From IMG/VR virus record IMGVR_UViG_3300009177_000128, positions 1-21,141 of that record: a stretch of DNA of 21,141 nucleotides; one strand, given 5' to 3'. The notes beneath the pieces were generated by a model, which saw only the letters and a list, made by a program, of their open reading frames with translations, ran no database searches and was not told the origin of the DNA. This document shows, in pieces, positions 1-7,238 of the stretch. A program made the translations under genes and the position numbers. Numbering within the stretch: position 1 is the stretch's first letter; the number at the start of each line of letters is the position of its first letter. The DNA is from a virus.

Positions 1-56
1 AAGATTCGCCTCTGAGCGTCCAAATTGTTCGCTTTGGAGGACAACCAAAGGAATAA
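1..56 (+). CDS. 3' end of an unidentified upstream gene (partial)
   Basis: The third frame is open from the left edge to a TAA at 54-56 and would encode a C-terminus ending DSPLSVQIVRFGGQPKE. The stop lies two bases before the ATG at 59, the tight spacing typical of this block. Too little remains to assign a function. The first frame stops at 13-15 instead, and the second frame is open and continuous with the gene at 59, so the choice rests on spacing alone. Confidence 0.4.
   Translation, partial: DSPLSVQIVRFGGQPKE
32..50 (+). promoter_or_regulatory. RBS-proximal hairpin of the first complete gene
   Basis: CTTTGG (32-37) is perfectly complementary to CCAAAG (45-50), giving a 6-bp stem with a 7-base loop, AGGACAA. 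The ribosome binding site AAAGGA (47-52) before the ATG at 59 is half inside the stem, so folding could limit its access. The pairing is seen directly; a regulatory effect is inference. Confidence 0.4.
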
Positions 57-58
57 TC

Positions 59-865
59 ATGAGCCGATCTGGCGGGGGCATTGAACGAGATTTCACAGCA
101 GATGTAAGCCGTAACATTGTCTCTGGAGTAGCAAGGGTAAACGCTCTCTGTACCAGATCGATCGCTACAGCATTCTCTAGCCTATCGGCTGCTCAAGATA
201 TTTGGGCCGGGGTAAACAACGAAATGACCTTCCCGACGGCTAATGAGTCTTGGGAAGTTGTCTCTACTAGCCCCAATGACACGGTAGGCGGTTCTGGTTC
301 CGAAACTGTCACATTCACTATTCTCGATTTCAGCTACAACGAAATCGCAGCCTTCACAGTTAATCTCAACGGCACAACGCCTGTAACGCTTCCTAACGCT
401 GCTGCCTATGCGTGGCTAAATGGTGCGACGACTGGCCGGATCAACTCTAATGCTCAGCGAGTAAAGAATCAAGGCGATATCACTATTCGCGTAACTGGTG
501 GCGCAGGAGATAATACGAAAATACGTGGCATTATCCCTGCATTCACTGGAAATCTTTCCAACGCTGTTTATACTGTGCCCATTGGTAAGACATTGGAGAT
601 ATTCTCCATGGAGGCCAAGATTTTATCATCTGGATTAACTGGCACTCCACGAGGCGCGGATTTCCGTTTAAACTTCCGCAATCCGAATGGTTCAGTTTCA
701 GCTCCTAAAGCGATTACATGCACGGACATGGGGCCATTTACTCTTAGAGCAGAAACAAAGATTCGTGTGGCACAAAGATTCAATTTCATTCCACAATGCG
801 TTGGAACAAGCAATAATTCAATGATTGTGAGCATGGATTGGGAAGGCCATCTTTATACAAATTGA
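59..865 (+). CDS. Beta-rich probable virion protein, 268 aa
   Basis: Not recognised as a named family. The protein is rich in Thr, Asn, Gly and short beta-type segments, with no membrane helix and no signal peptide. The C-terminal half (about residues 170-268) begins VYTVPIGKTLEIFSMEA, a pattern often seen in jelly-roll-like domains of phage virion proteins; this is a resemblance only. The start at 59 is chosen because AAAGGA lies 6 bases upstream, but the frame stays open to the left edge, so a longer protein cannot be excluded. It heads a run of four closely spaced small genes ending at the terminase. A structural role, such as a head fibre or decoration, is inferred from composition and context. 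Confidence 0.6.
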   Translation: MSRSGGGIERDFTADVSRNIVSGVARVNALCTRSIATAFSSLSAAQDIWAGVNNEMTFPTANESWEVVSTSPNDTVGGSGSETVTFTILDFSYNEIAAFTVNLNGTTPVTLPNAAAYAWLNGATTGRINSNAQRVKNQGDITIRVTGGAGDNTKIRGIIPAFTGNLSNAVYTVPIGKTLEIFSMEAKILSSGLTGTPRGADFRLNFRNPNGSVSAPKAITCTDMGPFTLRAETKIRVAQRFNFIPQCVGTSNNSMIVSMDWEGHLYTN

Positions 866-872
866 GGACATT

Positions 873-1199
873 ATGCAGACTGCAAACCTATTTAGCGCTC
901 AATCCAAGGTAACGACCTTTGCAGCCACTACCAGCGCACCTGTAGCCGTTCAGCTATCTAACGCCGGCAATACTCTGCGCGTTGTCAATGAAGGCACTAC
1001 AGGTGTTTTTATCGCGGTGGCAGATACGGCTATAGCAGCAGTAGCCACTCTCCCAGCAAACGGCAGTACGACTAGCTGCTATGTAGCGCCTAATGCGGAC
1101 GTGAACTTTGCCATGCCCAACGATTCGGCAAAATTTGTTAGTGCAATTTGTCGGACCGGCACAGCGACCGTAGAGTTCTACGCGGGGGAGTCCAGCTAA
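873..1199 (+). CDS. Small beta-rich probable virion protein, 108 aa
   Basis: Small protein rich in Ala, Thr and Val, with alternating hydrophobic strands such as TLRVVNEGTTGVFIAVAD and a C-terminal TATVEFYAGESS. The pattern (a strand with N-E-G or N-N-G, then a Pro-Ala-Gly/Asn turn, then a final strand) resembles the small capsid-associated protein at 9299-9673, suggesting the same type of fold; this was judged by eye. It starts 7 bases after the previous stop, and its TAA shares one base with the ATG of the next gene (TAATG). It has one Cys near the middle and one near the end, and no signal peptide. Most likely a decoration or head-fibre component. Confidence 0.6.
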   Translation: MQTANLFSAQSKVTTFAATTSAPVAVQLSNAGNTLRVVNEGTTGVFIAVADTAIAAVATLPANGSTTSCYVAPNADVNFAMPNDSAKFVSAICRTGTATVEFYAGESS

Positions 1200-1552
1200 T
1201 GACCGGCATTAATCGAAACGGACAGATGGGCGCTGCGGGTGCTCAAGCTGCTACACGCCCTGGCGTTGATGCATTCAGCCCGACCACAGGCCAAACTGTC
1301 GCCTTCACCAATGATGCCAGTGATCGGCTAATGCTGGTAACGCCAGCAGGATCATTGGCGGCATTAACCATTATCATGCCAACTTCAGGACAAGCCCAGC
1401 CAGGACAGCGATGCACATTTACCAGCAGTCAAAGCATTACGACAACTAGCGTATCTGGCTCTACTGTTACTGGTTGGGTGACTTCTGTATCTGGAGGGGA
1501 TATGTACACCTACATGTATGTGGGGGCTAACACTTGGAGGCGTGAACTATGA
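1199..1552 (+). CDS. Small beta-rich probable virion protein, 117 aa
   Basis: Starts MTGINRNGQMGAAGAQAA and continues with a Thr/Ser/Gly-rich chain of short strands, ending GANTWRREL. The aromatic-rich end (Tyr-Met-Tyr, then Trp-Arg-Arg) is a common way for small phage decoration or fibre domains to close. The frame is open further upstream to 1148, but the ATG at 1199 overlaps the previous stop by one base and has GGGGGAG at 1184-1190, so I chose it. The stop overlaps the next ATG (ATGA at 1549-1552). The tight packing implies translation coupled with both neighbours. Specific function unknown. Confidence 0.6.
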   Translation: MTGINRNGQMGAAGAQAATRPGVDAFSPTTGQTVAFTNDASDRLMLVTPAGSLAALTIIMPTSGQAQPGQRCTFTSSQSITTTSVSGSTVTGWVTSVSGGDMYTYMYVGANTWRREL

Positions 1553-2223
1553 AACGTTCGCTCGTAGCATTGGTTGCATTCGCAATCGCATTGGCCGCAT
1601 ATGCCGGACCTGACTCAATGGTCGTTTTGAAGCGTAACTCTGACGATACGGGTACGCAGCAATTATTGGTAGGCCCACCCGGAACGCCAGGATTTCTAAC
1701 ATTTGATCCTACCTCGCCGACCTTTACGACCATTGGCACAGGTCTACTATGGTCAAGTGGTGTTCTGTCATCGACGGCTACTGCGCAGGTCAATTCTGAC
1801 TGGAATGCGTCATCTGGTGTGGCGGCAATCCTGAACAAGCCAACAATTCCGACTATCCCAACGCGCAGCTTCAGCTATACCACGCGTAGCCTGAATACCT
1901 GTTTCCAAGCATCCGCCAGCCGAGATGCATTCATTACTTATGCAGTGGATATCTCTACCACTCTGAGTCTATCTGGTGGGCAGACGGGTACGGTTTATCT
2001 GCGGACATACACGAACAATACTTGCACGACGGGTGCTCAGGAATTGGCCCGATTTGTAAATGGTAATACCGGCACGCTGACCATTGGCCTTAACATCACG
2101 CAGAACGCTACTGGTACGCTCACAGGTATCGCTCCTGCAGGCACATGGCAACGATTGGATACCGAGAGCACGACCGGTACGCCAACCTTTACTGCTCGGC
2201 CCGGGCAGGAAGTCCTGCTTTGA
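1549..2223 (+). CDS. Fibre-like protein with a Sec signal peptide, 224 aa
   Basis: The N-terminus is a textbook signal peptide: basic KR at 2-3, a hydrophobic core at about 4-18, and a signal peptidase I type site A-Y-A before Gly20. No lipobox Cys is present. Residues 81-100 (VNSDWNASSGVAAILNKPTI) match a linker common in phage tail fibres, and the C-terminal domain (about 105-224) ends RPGQEVLL, a Thr/Gly-rich beta domain also familiar from phage fibre-type proteins. There are only two cysteines, C118 and C159, which could form a disulfide after export. The ATG overlaps the previous stop and has GGAGG at about 1537-1541. Alternatively the N-terminal segment is a virion anchor rather than an export signal. 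Confidence 0.65.
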   Translation: MKRSLVALVAFAIALAAYAGPDSMVVLKRNSDDTGTQQLLVGPPGTPGFLTFDPTSPTFTTIGTGLLWSSGVLSSTATAQVNSDWNASSGVAAILNKPTIPTIPTRSFSYTTRSLNTCFQASASRDAFITYAVDISTTLSLSGGQTGTVYLRTYTNNTCTTGAQELARFVNGNTGTLTIGLNITQNATGTLTGIAPAGTWQRLDTESTTGTPTFTARPGQEVLL

Positions 2224-3653
2224 GTGTTATCCAACTCCCTAATAACTGGCAGCCACGTGAATACCAGATGGCCGCATGGTCATATCTGGAGAACGGTGGG
2301 CGTCATGCTGAATTGATCTGGCCGCGAAGGGCTGGCAAAGACGCTGTCTGCCTTCATTGGGCCGCATGTGCATCGTTTGAGCGTATCGCCAATTATTGGC
2401 ACATGCTCCCTGAGTACAGCCAGGCTCGCAAAGCTATTTGGGATGCAGTTAATCCCACGACAGGCAAGAAACGCATCGATGAGGCATTCCCCCATGAACT
2501 CCGCCGCCGAGTAGACAACACCAAAATGACCATTGAGTTTGTCAATGGCAGCACTTGGCAAGTCGTAGGCTCGGATAACCCTGATAGTCTGGTCGGCACA
2601 ACTCCTGCTGGCATCGTTTATTCCGAATGGGCGCTATCCAATCCGAATGTGAGGGCTTACTTACGGCCGATTATCGCTGAAAACAACGGTTGGCAAGCGT
2701 TTATCACAACTCCACGGGGCAGGAATCACGCATATACGACATTCGCAGCAGCAGAAAAGAACATGCGTGCGGGTCTGGATGTATTTGCTCAACGCCTGGA
2801 TGCATATGATTGCCGAACGATGACACCCGCCCAGTTGGCGGCTGAACTTAAGGAATATATCGATTCATTCGGCGAGGATTACGGTAGGGCGAAGTTTGAA
2901 CAGGAATACCTATGCTCCTTTGATGCTGCGATCATGGGTGCGATCTTGGCTCGCTCTATTGCTGCTGCTGAAAAAGAAGGCAGAGTAAGTGATGATGTGC
3001 AATATGATCCATATGGAGCACCAATCGAGATTACATGCGACTTAGGCCGACGCGATACGGCTACTTGGTGGTTCTGGCAGCTTCAGATTGGCGGCTATCA
3101 GATCATTGATTACGCGAGCGGCTGGGCAATCGACGCAGAGGAATGGTGCTATAAGCTGTCCAATATGCTTGAGGAATACAAAAATAGCGATGGTAAGCCA
3201 GCATTAGGCCGAATCTGGATGCCACATGATGCGCGAGCTAAGACATTCAGCGCAAAGCATAGTGCGGTCGAAATCTTCATTGAGAAATTCGGAACAAAGC
3301 ATGTTGCAATGGTTCCGCGATCTTCCATTGCCGACCGTGTTAATGCTGCCAGGGTAATGATTGGCAAAGTAAAGTTTAATCAGACTAAATGTGAACGTGG
3401 ATTAGATGGATTGCGTAACTGGCGTTATGAATATGACGAAGAAGCAAAGATATTCGGCTCTGATCCGGTTCACGATTGGTCATCTCATGATGGCGATGGA
3501 TTTAGTTATGGTTGCCAGATAATGCAACAAGCCGAACCGCCATCACCTAAACCTGAAGATATGCGCGGTATATTCGTTGGTATTAATAAAAATAATGTTA
3601 CACTAGACGAAATGTGGGCTTCTACGCCTAAAAGAGAACAAGGGCGCATATAA
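2220..3653 (+). CDS. terL: Terminase large subunit (DNA-packaging ATPase/nuclease), 477 aa
   Basis: Motor that drives phage DNA into the prohead and cuts the concatemer. ATPase domain: Walker A variant RRAGKD at residues 36-41 after the hydrophobic strand AELIWP, Walker B with catalytic Glu in IVYSE (132-136), and a coupling-type motif FITTPRGR (161-168). Nuclease domain of RNase H type: CDLGRRDT with D273, MPHDA with D336, and C-terminal HDWSSHDGDG ending with D425, consistent with the metal-binding acids of TerL nucleases. The frame is open back to 2145, but the likely start is TTG at 2220, which overlaps the previous stop (TTGA) and has AGGAAG at 2207-2212, 7 bases upstream. An ATG inside the ORF (codon 17) would remove little of the ATPase core. 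Followed directly by the portal gene. Confidence 0.93.
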   Translation: MSVIQLPNNWQPREYQMAAWSYLENGGRHAELIWPRRAGKDAVCLHWAACASFERIANYWHMLPEYSQARKAIWDAVNPTTGKKRIDEAFPHELRRRVDNTKMTIEFVNGSTWQVVGSDNPDSLVGTTPAGIVYSEWALSNPNVRAYLRPIIAENNGWQAFITTPRGRNHAYTTFAAAEKNMRAGLDVFAQRLDAYDCRTMTPAQLAAELKEYIDSFGEDYGRAKFEQEYLCSFDAAIMGAILARSIAAAEKEGRVSDDVQYDPYGAPIEITCDLGRRDTATWWFWQLQIGGYQIIDYASGWAIDAEEWCYKLSNMLEEYKNSDGKPALGRIWMPHDARAKTFSAKHSAVEIFIEKFGTKHVAMVPRSSIADRVNAARVMIGKVKFNQTKCERGLDGLRNWRYEYDEEAKIFGSDPVHDWSSHDGDGFSYGCQIMQQAEPPSPKPEDMRGIFVGINKNNVTLDEMWASTPKREQGRI

Positions 3654-5828
3654 ATGGCAACTACTGATAATCGAGATATTGTTACTAGTCCATCTCAAAA
3701 ATGGGTGGAAGCCATTGCATCTTATGAGCGCGAATTCAAGAAATGGGAGAATCGCGCAGAGAAGATCGTTAAGATTTATCGTGATTTCGACAGCAATGCT
3801 GATAATCGAAACACTCAAGCGGTCAATTTCAATATCCTTTGGTCGAATATTCAAACACTGCTCCCTGCTGTCTTCTCCCGCCTTCCTAAGCCTGACGTTT
3901 CCAGGCGATATCGTGATACTGATCCTATTGGTCGAGTAGCTGCACTCTTGCTTGAGCGCGCACTTTGCTTTGAAGTTGATCACTATCCCGATTACGGCGC
4001 TGCAATGGAAAACTGCGTGCGCGATCGTTTCCTAGGTGGTCGCGGTCAAGCATGGGTACGCTATGAGCCACATATCGTTGCTCTGCCTGGTGAGCCTGAG
4101 GATGGTCTACAAGTTACCGATGATGCTGATGCTGGTGTCGAAGGCGAGCAGATCGAAGAGATTGAATATGAATGCTGCCCTGTGGATTATGTCCACTGGA
4201 AGGATTTTGGACATGTAGTAGCGCGCACATGGGAAGAAGTCCCGGCAGTATGGCGCAAAGTCTATATGAATCGTGATGCGCTAATTAAGCGCTTTGGTGA
4301 AGAGATTGCCTATCGCATTCCTTTAGATACCAAGCCTGACGCCATCAATAACGGCAATTTCACGCAGAATAGTAGCCAAGATGCAAAGTCACAGGCTTGC
4401 ATCTATGAGATTTGGGATAAAGAGAATCAGAAGGCCATTTGGTTCTCCAAGACACTGAAACAGATCATTGATGAGCGCCCTGATCCCCTTGCCCTTGAAA
4501 ACTTCTTCCCATGCCCTCGCCCTCTGTATGCCACGTTGACCAGCGATACACTAGTCCCGGTTCCAGACTATAAACAATATCAGGATCAGGCTCAGCAGCT
4601 TAATAAACTGGCTGTTCGCATTGATGGCCTGATTAAGATGCTCGTAGTGAAAGGCGTCTATGATGCTGCAATTCCTGAACTTGCACGCCTGTTCAAAGAA
4701 GCTGGCAACGGGGATCTGATTCCTGTCAAGAGCTTCCAGAACTTCTCAGAGAAAGCAGGCCTAAAAGGCTCAATCGATCTGTTTGATATTGCTCCTATCG
4801 TTGCAGCGCTGAATGAAGCTTACCAAGCCATGGAGGCGGTCAAAAACGAGATTTACGAGTTGATGGGTATCTCGGATATCGTCCGTGGCTCGTCTGATCC
4901 ACAAGAGACTTACGGTGCACAGAAGCTCAAAGGCCAATATGGCAGCATGCGTCTGCGATCCAATCAGGAAGCGGTTGTCAAGTTTGCGACTGAACTATTG
5001 CAGATCAAAGCACAGATTATCTGTAAACACTTCCAACCTGAAAACTTCCTCAAGATTGCAGCGGCTGACCAAATTCAACCAACAGATCAACAAATGATCC
5101 CTCAGGCAATCCAATTGCTAATGGGTGATCGTGCTATGAATCCAGAAGTTGAAACTCGCGAAGGCCCGCTAATGGGCTTCCGTATCGAAGTGTCGAGCGA
5201 TTCCATGGTGCAGATGAATGAGGAACAGGAAAAAAATGACCGTGTTCAATTTTTGGGCGCCGTTTCTGGCTTCCTGCGTGATGCCATGGCTGCTGTTCAG
5301 CAAGCTCCCCAGCTTGCTCCCTTATCTGCTCTTCTTCTCAAATATGGCGTAAGCGGATTCAAAGTCGGTAAGACCGTAGAAGGCGCAATTGATCAAATGA
5401 TCGACCAATTGACTCAAGAAGCACAGAATCCTCAGCCTAAGCCAAGCAAAGAGGAAATGGCCGCACAAGCCAGCCTACAAGCTGAACAGCAGAAGGCTCA
5501 ATTGCAAGCCATGCTGAAAGATCGGGAGATTCAGGCAGAGAAAGAACTTGAGTTGGCCCGCCAGCAATTTCAGGCTCAAGAAGAACAGAATCGCAACCAA
5601 TTGGAAGCTCAACGTTCTCAATTGGAGGCTCGCTTGGAGGCTCAATTGGAAATGCAGCGCCAAACTAATGCCAGGGAATTGGAATCAATGCGCGGTCAAA
5701 TCCAAGTGCTTATCGCTTCGATGAATAATGAAGCCCGATTAGAACAAGCGCAGATTACTGCTCAAACTACTTTGACCAGCCAGCAGATTAATGCCGCTGA
5801 AAGTGCTGATGATGAGGTGAATCGATAA
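3654..5828 (+). CDS. Portal protein, P22-type, 724 aa
   Basis: Dodecameric ring at the head vertex through which DNA enters and leaves; docks with the terminase and later the adaptor. Assigned from position between terminase and scaffold, from N-terminal features (NILWSNIQTLLPAVFSRLPKPDV at about residues 58-80, typical of podovirus portals) and from length: P22 gp1 has 725 residues. From about residue 590 the protein becomes a long, highly charged, Gln-rich coiled coil (repeated QLEAQ/LEAR units) to the end, corresponding in place to the C-terminal helical barrel of the P22 portal. ATG immediately follows the terminase stop; the ribosome site (AAGGGCG) is modest, so coupling to terminase translation is likely. 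Confidence 0.92.
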   Translation: MATTDNRDIVTSPSQKWVEAIASYEREFKKWENRAEKIVKIYRDFDSNADNRNTQAVNFNILWSNIQTLLPAVFSRLPKPDVSRRYRDTDPIGRVAALLLERALCFEVDHYPDYGAAMENCVRDRFLGGRGQAWVRYEPHIVALPGEPEDGLQVTDDADAGVEGEQIEEIEYECCPVDYVHWKDFGHVVARTWEEVPAVWRKVYMNRDALIKRFGEEIAYRIPLDTKPDAINNGNFTQNSSQDAKSQACIYEIWDKENQKAIWFSKTLKQIIDERPDPLALENFFPCPRPLYATLTSDTLVPVPDYKQYQDQAQQLNKLAVRIDGLIKMLVVKGVYDAAIPELARLFKEAGNGDLIPVKSFQNFSEKAGLKGSIDLFDIAPIVAALNEAYQAMEAVKNEIYELMGISDIVRGSSDPQETYGAQKLKGQYGSMRLRSNQEAVVKFATELLQIKAQIICKHFQPENFLKIAAADQIQPTDQQMIPQAIQLLMGDRAMNPEVETREGPLMGFRIEVSSDSMVQMNEEQEKNDRVQFLGAVSGFLRDAMAAVQQAPQLAPLSALLLKYGVSGFKVGKTVEGAIDQMIDQLTQEAQNPQPKPSKEEMAAQASLQAEQQKAQLQAMLKDREIQAEKELELARQQFQAQEEQNRNQLEAQRSQLEARLEAQLEMQRQTNARELESMRGQIQVLIASMNNEARLEQAQITAQTTLTSQQINAAESADDEVNR

Positions 5829-6157
5829 TGCCTATTTACGCGATGATATGCCAATGCGGCTATGAAGAGGATATTTATCGTTCAATTTCCAAGATGAATG
5901 ATGATTTGCCTAAGCATTGTGGTATTACAATGCAGCGTAAAATAATCGCCCCAATGGTAGCCGCTGATATTCAGCCCTATCAGAGTATGTGCGATGGTAG
6001 TTGGATTACTAGTCGTTCTCAGCATAGAGCACATTTAAAGCATCATAATGTTGTAGAAGTAGGAAACGAGAAGTTGCAAGCACCAAAGAAACATATTGCG
6101 CCGCCGCCTGGATTAAAAGATACTCTTATTCGCGCGGCAAATGAAAAATTGAAATAA
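5828..6157 (+). CDS. FmdB-like zinc-ribbon protein, 109 aa
   Basis: Begins MPIYAMICQCGYEEDIYRS, the start pattern of FmdB-type regulatory zinc ribbons (MPIY, a Cys knuckle, a Gly, an aromatic strand), followed by LPKHCGITMQRKIIAP at about 27-42, where the second knuckle should lie. The usual two CxxC pairs are not intact: the candidate ligands are C8, C10, H30 and C31, so metal binding may be altered or lost. The rest is basic and His-rich (HRAHLKHH at about 62-69). The ATG overlaps the portal stop by one base (TAATG). Small zinc-ribbon proteins between portal and scaffold occur in other podoviruses; the role is not known to me, perhaps in head assembly or nucleic-acid binding. Confidence 0.7.
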   Translation: MPIYAMICQCGYEEDIYRSISKMNDDLPKHCGITMQRKIIAPMVAADIQPYQSMCDGSWITSRSQHRAHLKHHNVVEVGNEKLQAPKKHIAPPPGLKDTLIRAANEKLK

Positions 6158-6162
6158 CTCTT

Positions 6163-6178
6163 TCTCGATTACTTGAGA
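6163..6178 (+). promoter_or_regulatory. Mini hairpin leader before the scaffold gene
   Basis: TCTCGA (6163-6168) pairs with TTGAGA (6173-6178), including one G-U pair, around a TTAC loop. It directly abuts AGGA (6178-6181), the ribosome site for the ATG at 6186. Almost the same leader, CTC(G/A)ATTACTTGA, recurs at 9713-9725 before another gene. Function inferred. Confidence 0.4.
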
Positions 6179-6185
6179 GGATTAA

Positions 6186-7214
6186 ATGAACGAAGAAATT
6201 GAAGTAAGTCAGCCGGAATCCCGGCGCGATATGTTGGCCGCAAGTTTTGATGATATTGAAACTGCGCAACCAGAAGCAAAACCAGTAATCGACCGTGCTA
6301 GGGATGAGCAGGGCAAATTTGCTCCTGAAGCTCCGAAGGTAGACGCGCCAAAAGAGGCGCTTATGCCTGATGAGCAACAGATGACTCAACGTGAGTTGAC
6401 GACCTGGCGCAAGGAATACCGTCCGATTCAGGATAAGTTGGGCCGTGGCGAAGCTCTAAGCCCAGATGAAGCACGAAAGCTTTACGAATACAACTTTGAG
6501 CGCGAGAAGCAATATGCCAGTGGCGTAGCAGCGTTTAAAGGCGAAGCTGAACAAGCTCGCGAGTTGACCAGTGTAATGAATGAGTTCATGCCGATCCTTC
6601 AGCAGAACAACATACAACCGGCAACATGGATTAAGAATCTTGGCAATGCTCATCGCACTCTAGTGATGGGCTCGCCAGAGCAGAAATTGCAGATGTTCAG
6701 CCAGCTTGCACAGGAATATGGGATTCCTCTGGCAGCGGTCGGACAAGCGCAGCAGGGCCAAGTTGATCCAGTTGCCATGCAATTGATGCAAGAGCTTCAA
6801 ATGATTAAGCAGCAGGTTAGTGGTGTGACTAACTGGCGCGAGCAACAAGAGCAAGCGGCAGTACACCAAGAATTGGCAAAGTTCGGGGATACCTCTAAGT
6901 ATCCGCACTTTGAGCAGGTACGCGGGGACATGGCTCTATTACTAGAGGCAGGTCGTGCCCAAGACCTTGATGACGCTTATGCGAAGGCTGTGCGCCTGTC
7001 TGATGATGCATGGAAGGCTGAGCAGGATCGAATTGCGCAGACCACGATGCAAAGCCAGCAACAGGCGAAAGCAGTATCTGTAGCTAAAGCGAAAGCGAGT
7101 GGTGGACAAGTGAAAAGTGCTACTCCTAGCACAATGATTCCAGTCCCAACCGCAAAGGATAGGCGTGGCGCACTGATGGAAGCTTTTGATTCCGTCGAGC
7201 CAGGCCGGGTTTGA
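6186..7214 (+). CDS. Head scaffolding protein, 342 aa
   Basis: Placed directly before the major capsid gene. The sequence is almost entirely helical, charged and Gln/Ala/Glu-rich, with no aromatic core, as expected of an internal scaffold that shapes the prohead and then leaves. Long Gln-rich helices run from about residue 110 to 300, with a more basic C-terminal tail (KAVSVAKAKASGGQVK at about 297-312). The two ends carry related motifs: RRDMLAASFDDIE at 13-25 and RRGALMEAFDSVE at 326-338. In phages such as P22 the scaffold's C-terminal helices contact the coat protein, so these may be coat-binding elements. Ribosome site AGAGGA precedes the ATG. No protease gene is visible in the window. 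Confidence 0.8.
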   Translation: MNEEIEVSQPESRRDMLAASFDDIETAQPEAKPVIDRARDEQGKFAPEAPKVDAPKEALMPDEQQMTQRELTTWRKEYRPIQDKLGRGEALSPDEARKLYEYNFEREKQYASGVAAFKGEAEQARELTSVMNEFMPILQQNNIQPATWIKNLGNAHRTLVMGSPEQKLQMFSQLAQEYGIPLAAVGQAQQGQVDPVAMQLMQELQMIKQQVSGVTNWREQQEQAAVHQELAKFGDTSKYPHFEQVRGDMALLLEAGRAQDLDDAYAKAVRLSDDAWKAEQDRIAQTTMQSQQQAKAVSVAKAKASGGQVKSATPSTMIPVPTAKDRRGALMEAFDSVEPGRV

Positions 7215-7215
7215 T

Positions 7216-7228
7216 CTGTCTAAAACAG
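7216..7228 (+). promoter_or_regulatory. Hairpin overlapping the major capsid RBS
   Basis: CTGT (7216-7219) pairs with ACAG (7225-7228) around a CTAAA loop, extendable by a T-G pair. The 3' arm runs into the ribosome site CAGGAG (7226-7231) for the ATG at 7239. It is short and could form by chance; reported because several neighbouring genes show a similar arrangement. Confidence 0.25.
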
Positions 7229-7238
7229 GAGAAATATT

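Noticed and set aside
5475-5700. QLEAQ-type repeats in the portal end as a DNA repeat element
   Set aside because: They are explained by the heptad pattern of a coiled coil; the DNA copies are imperfect.
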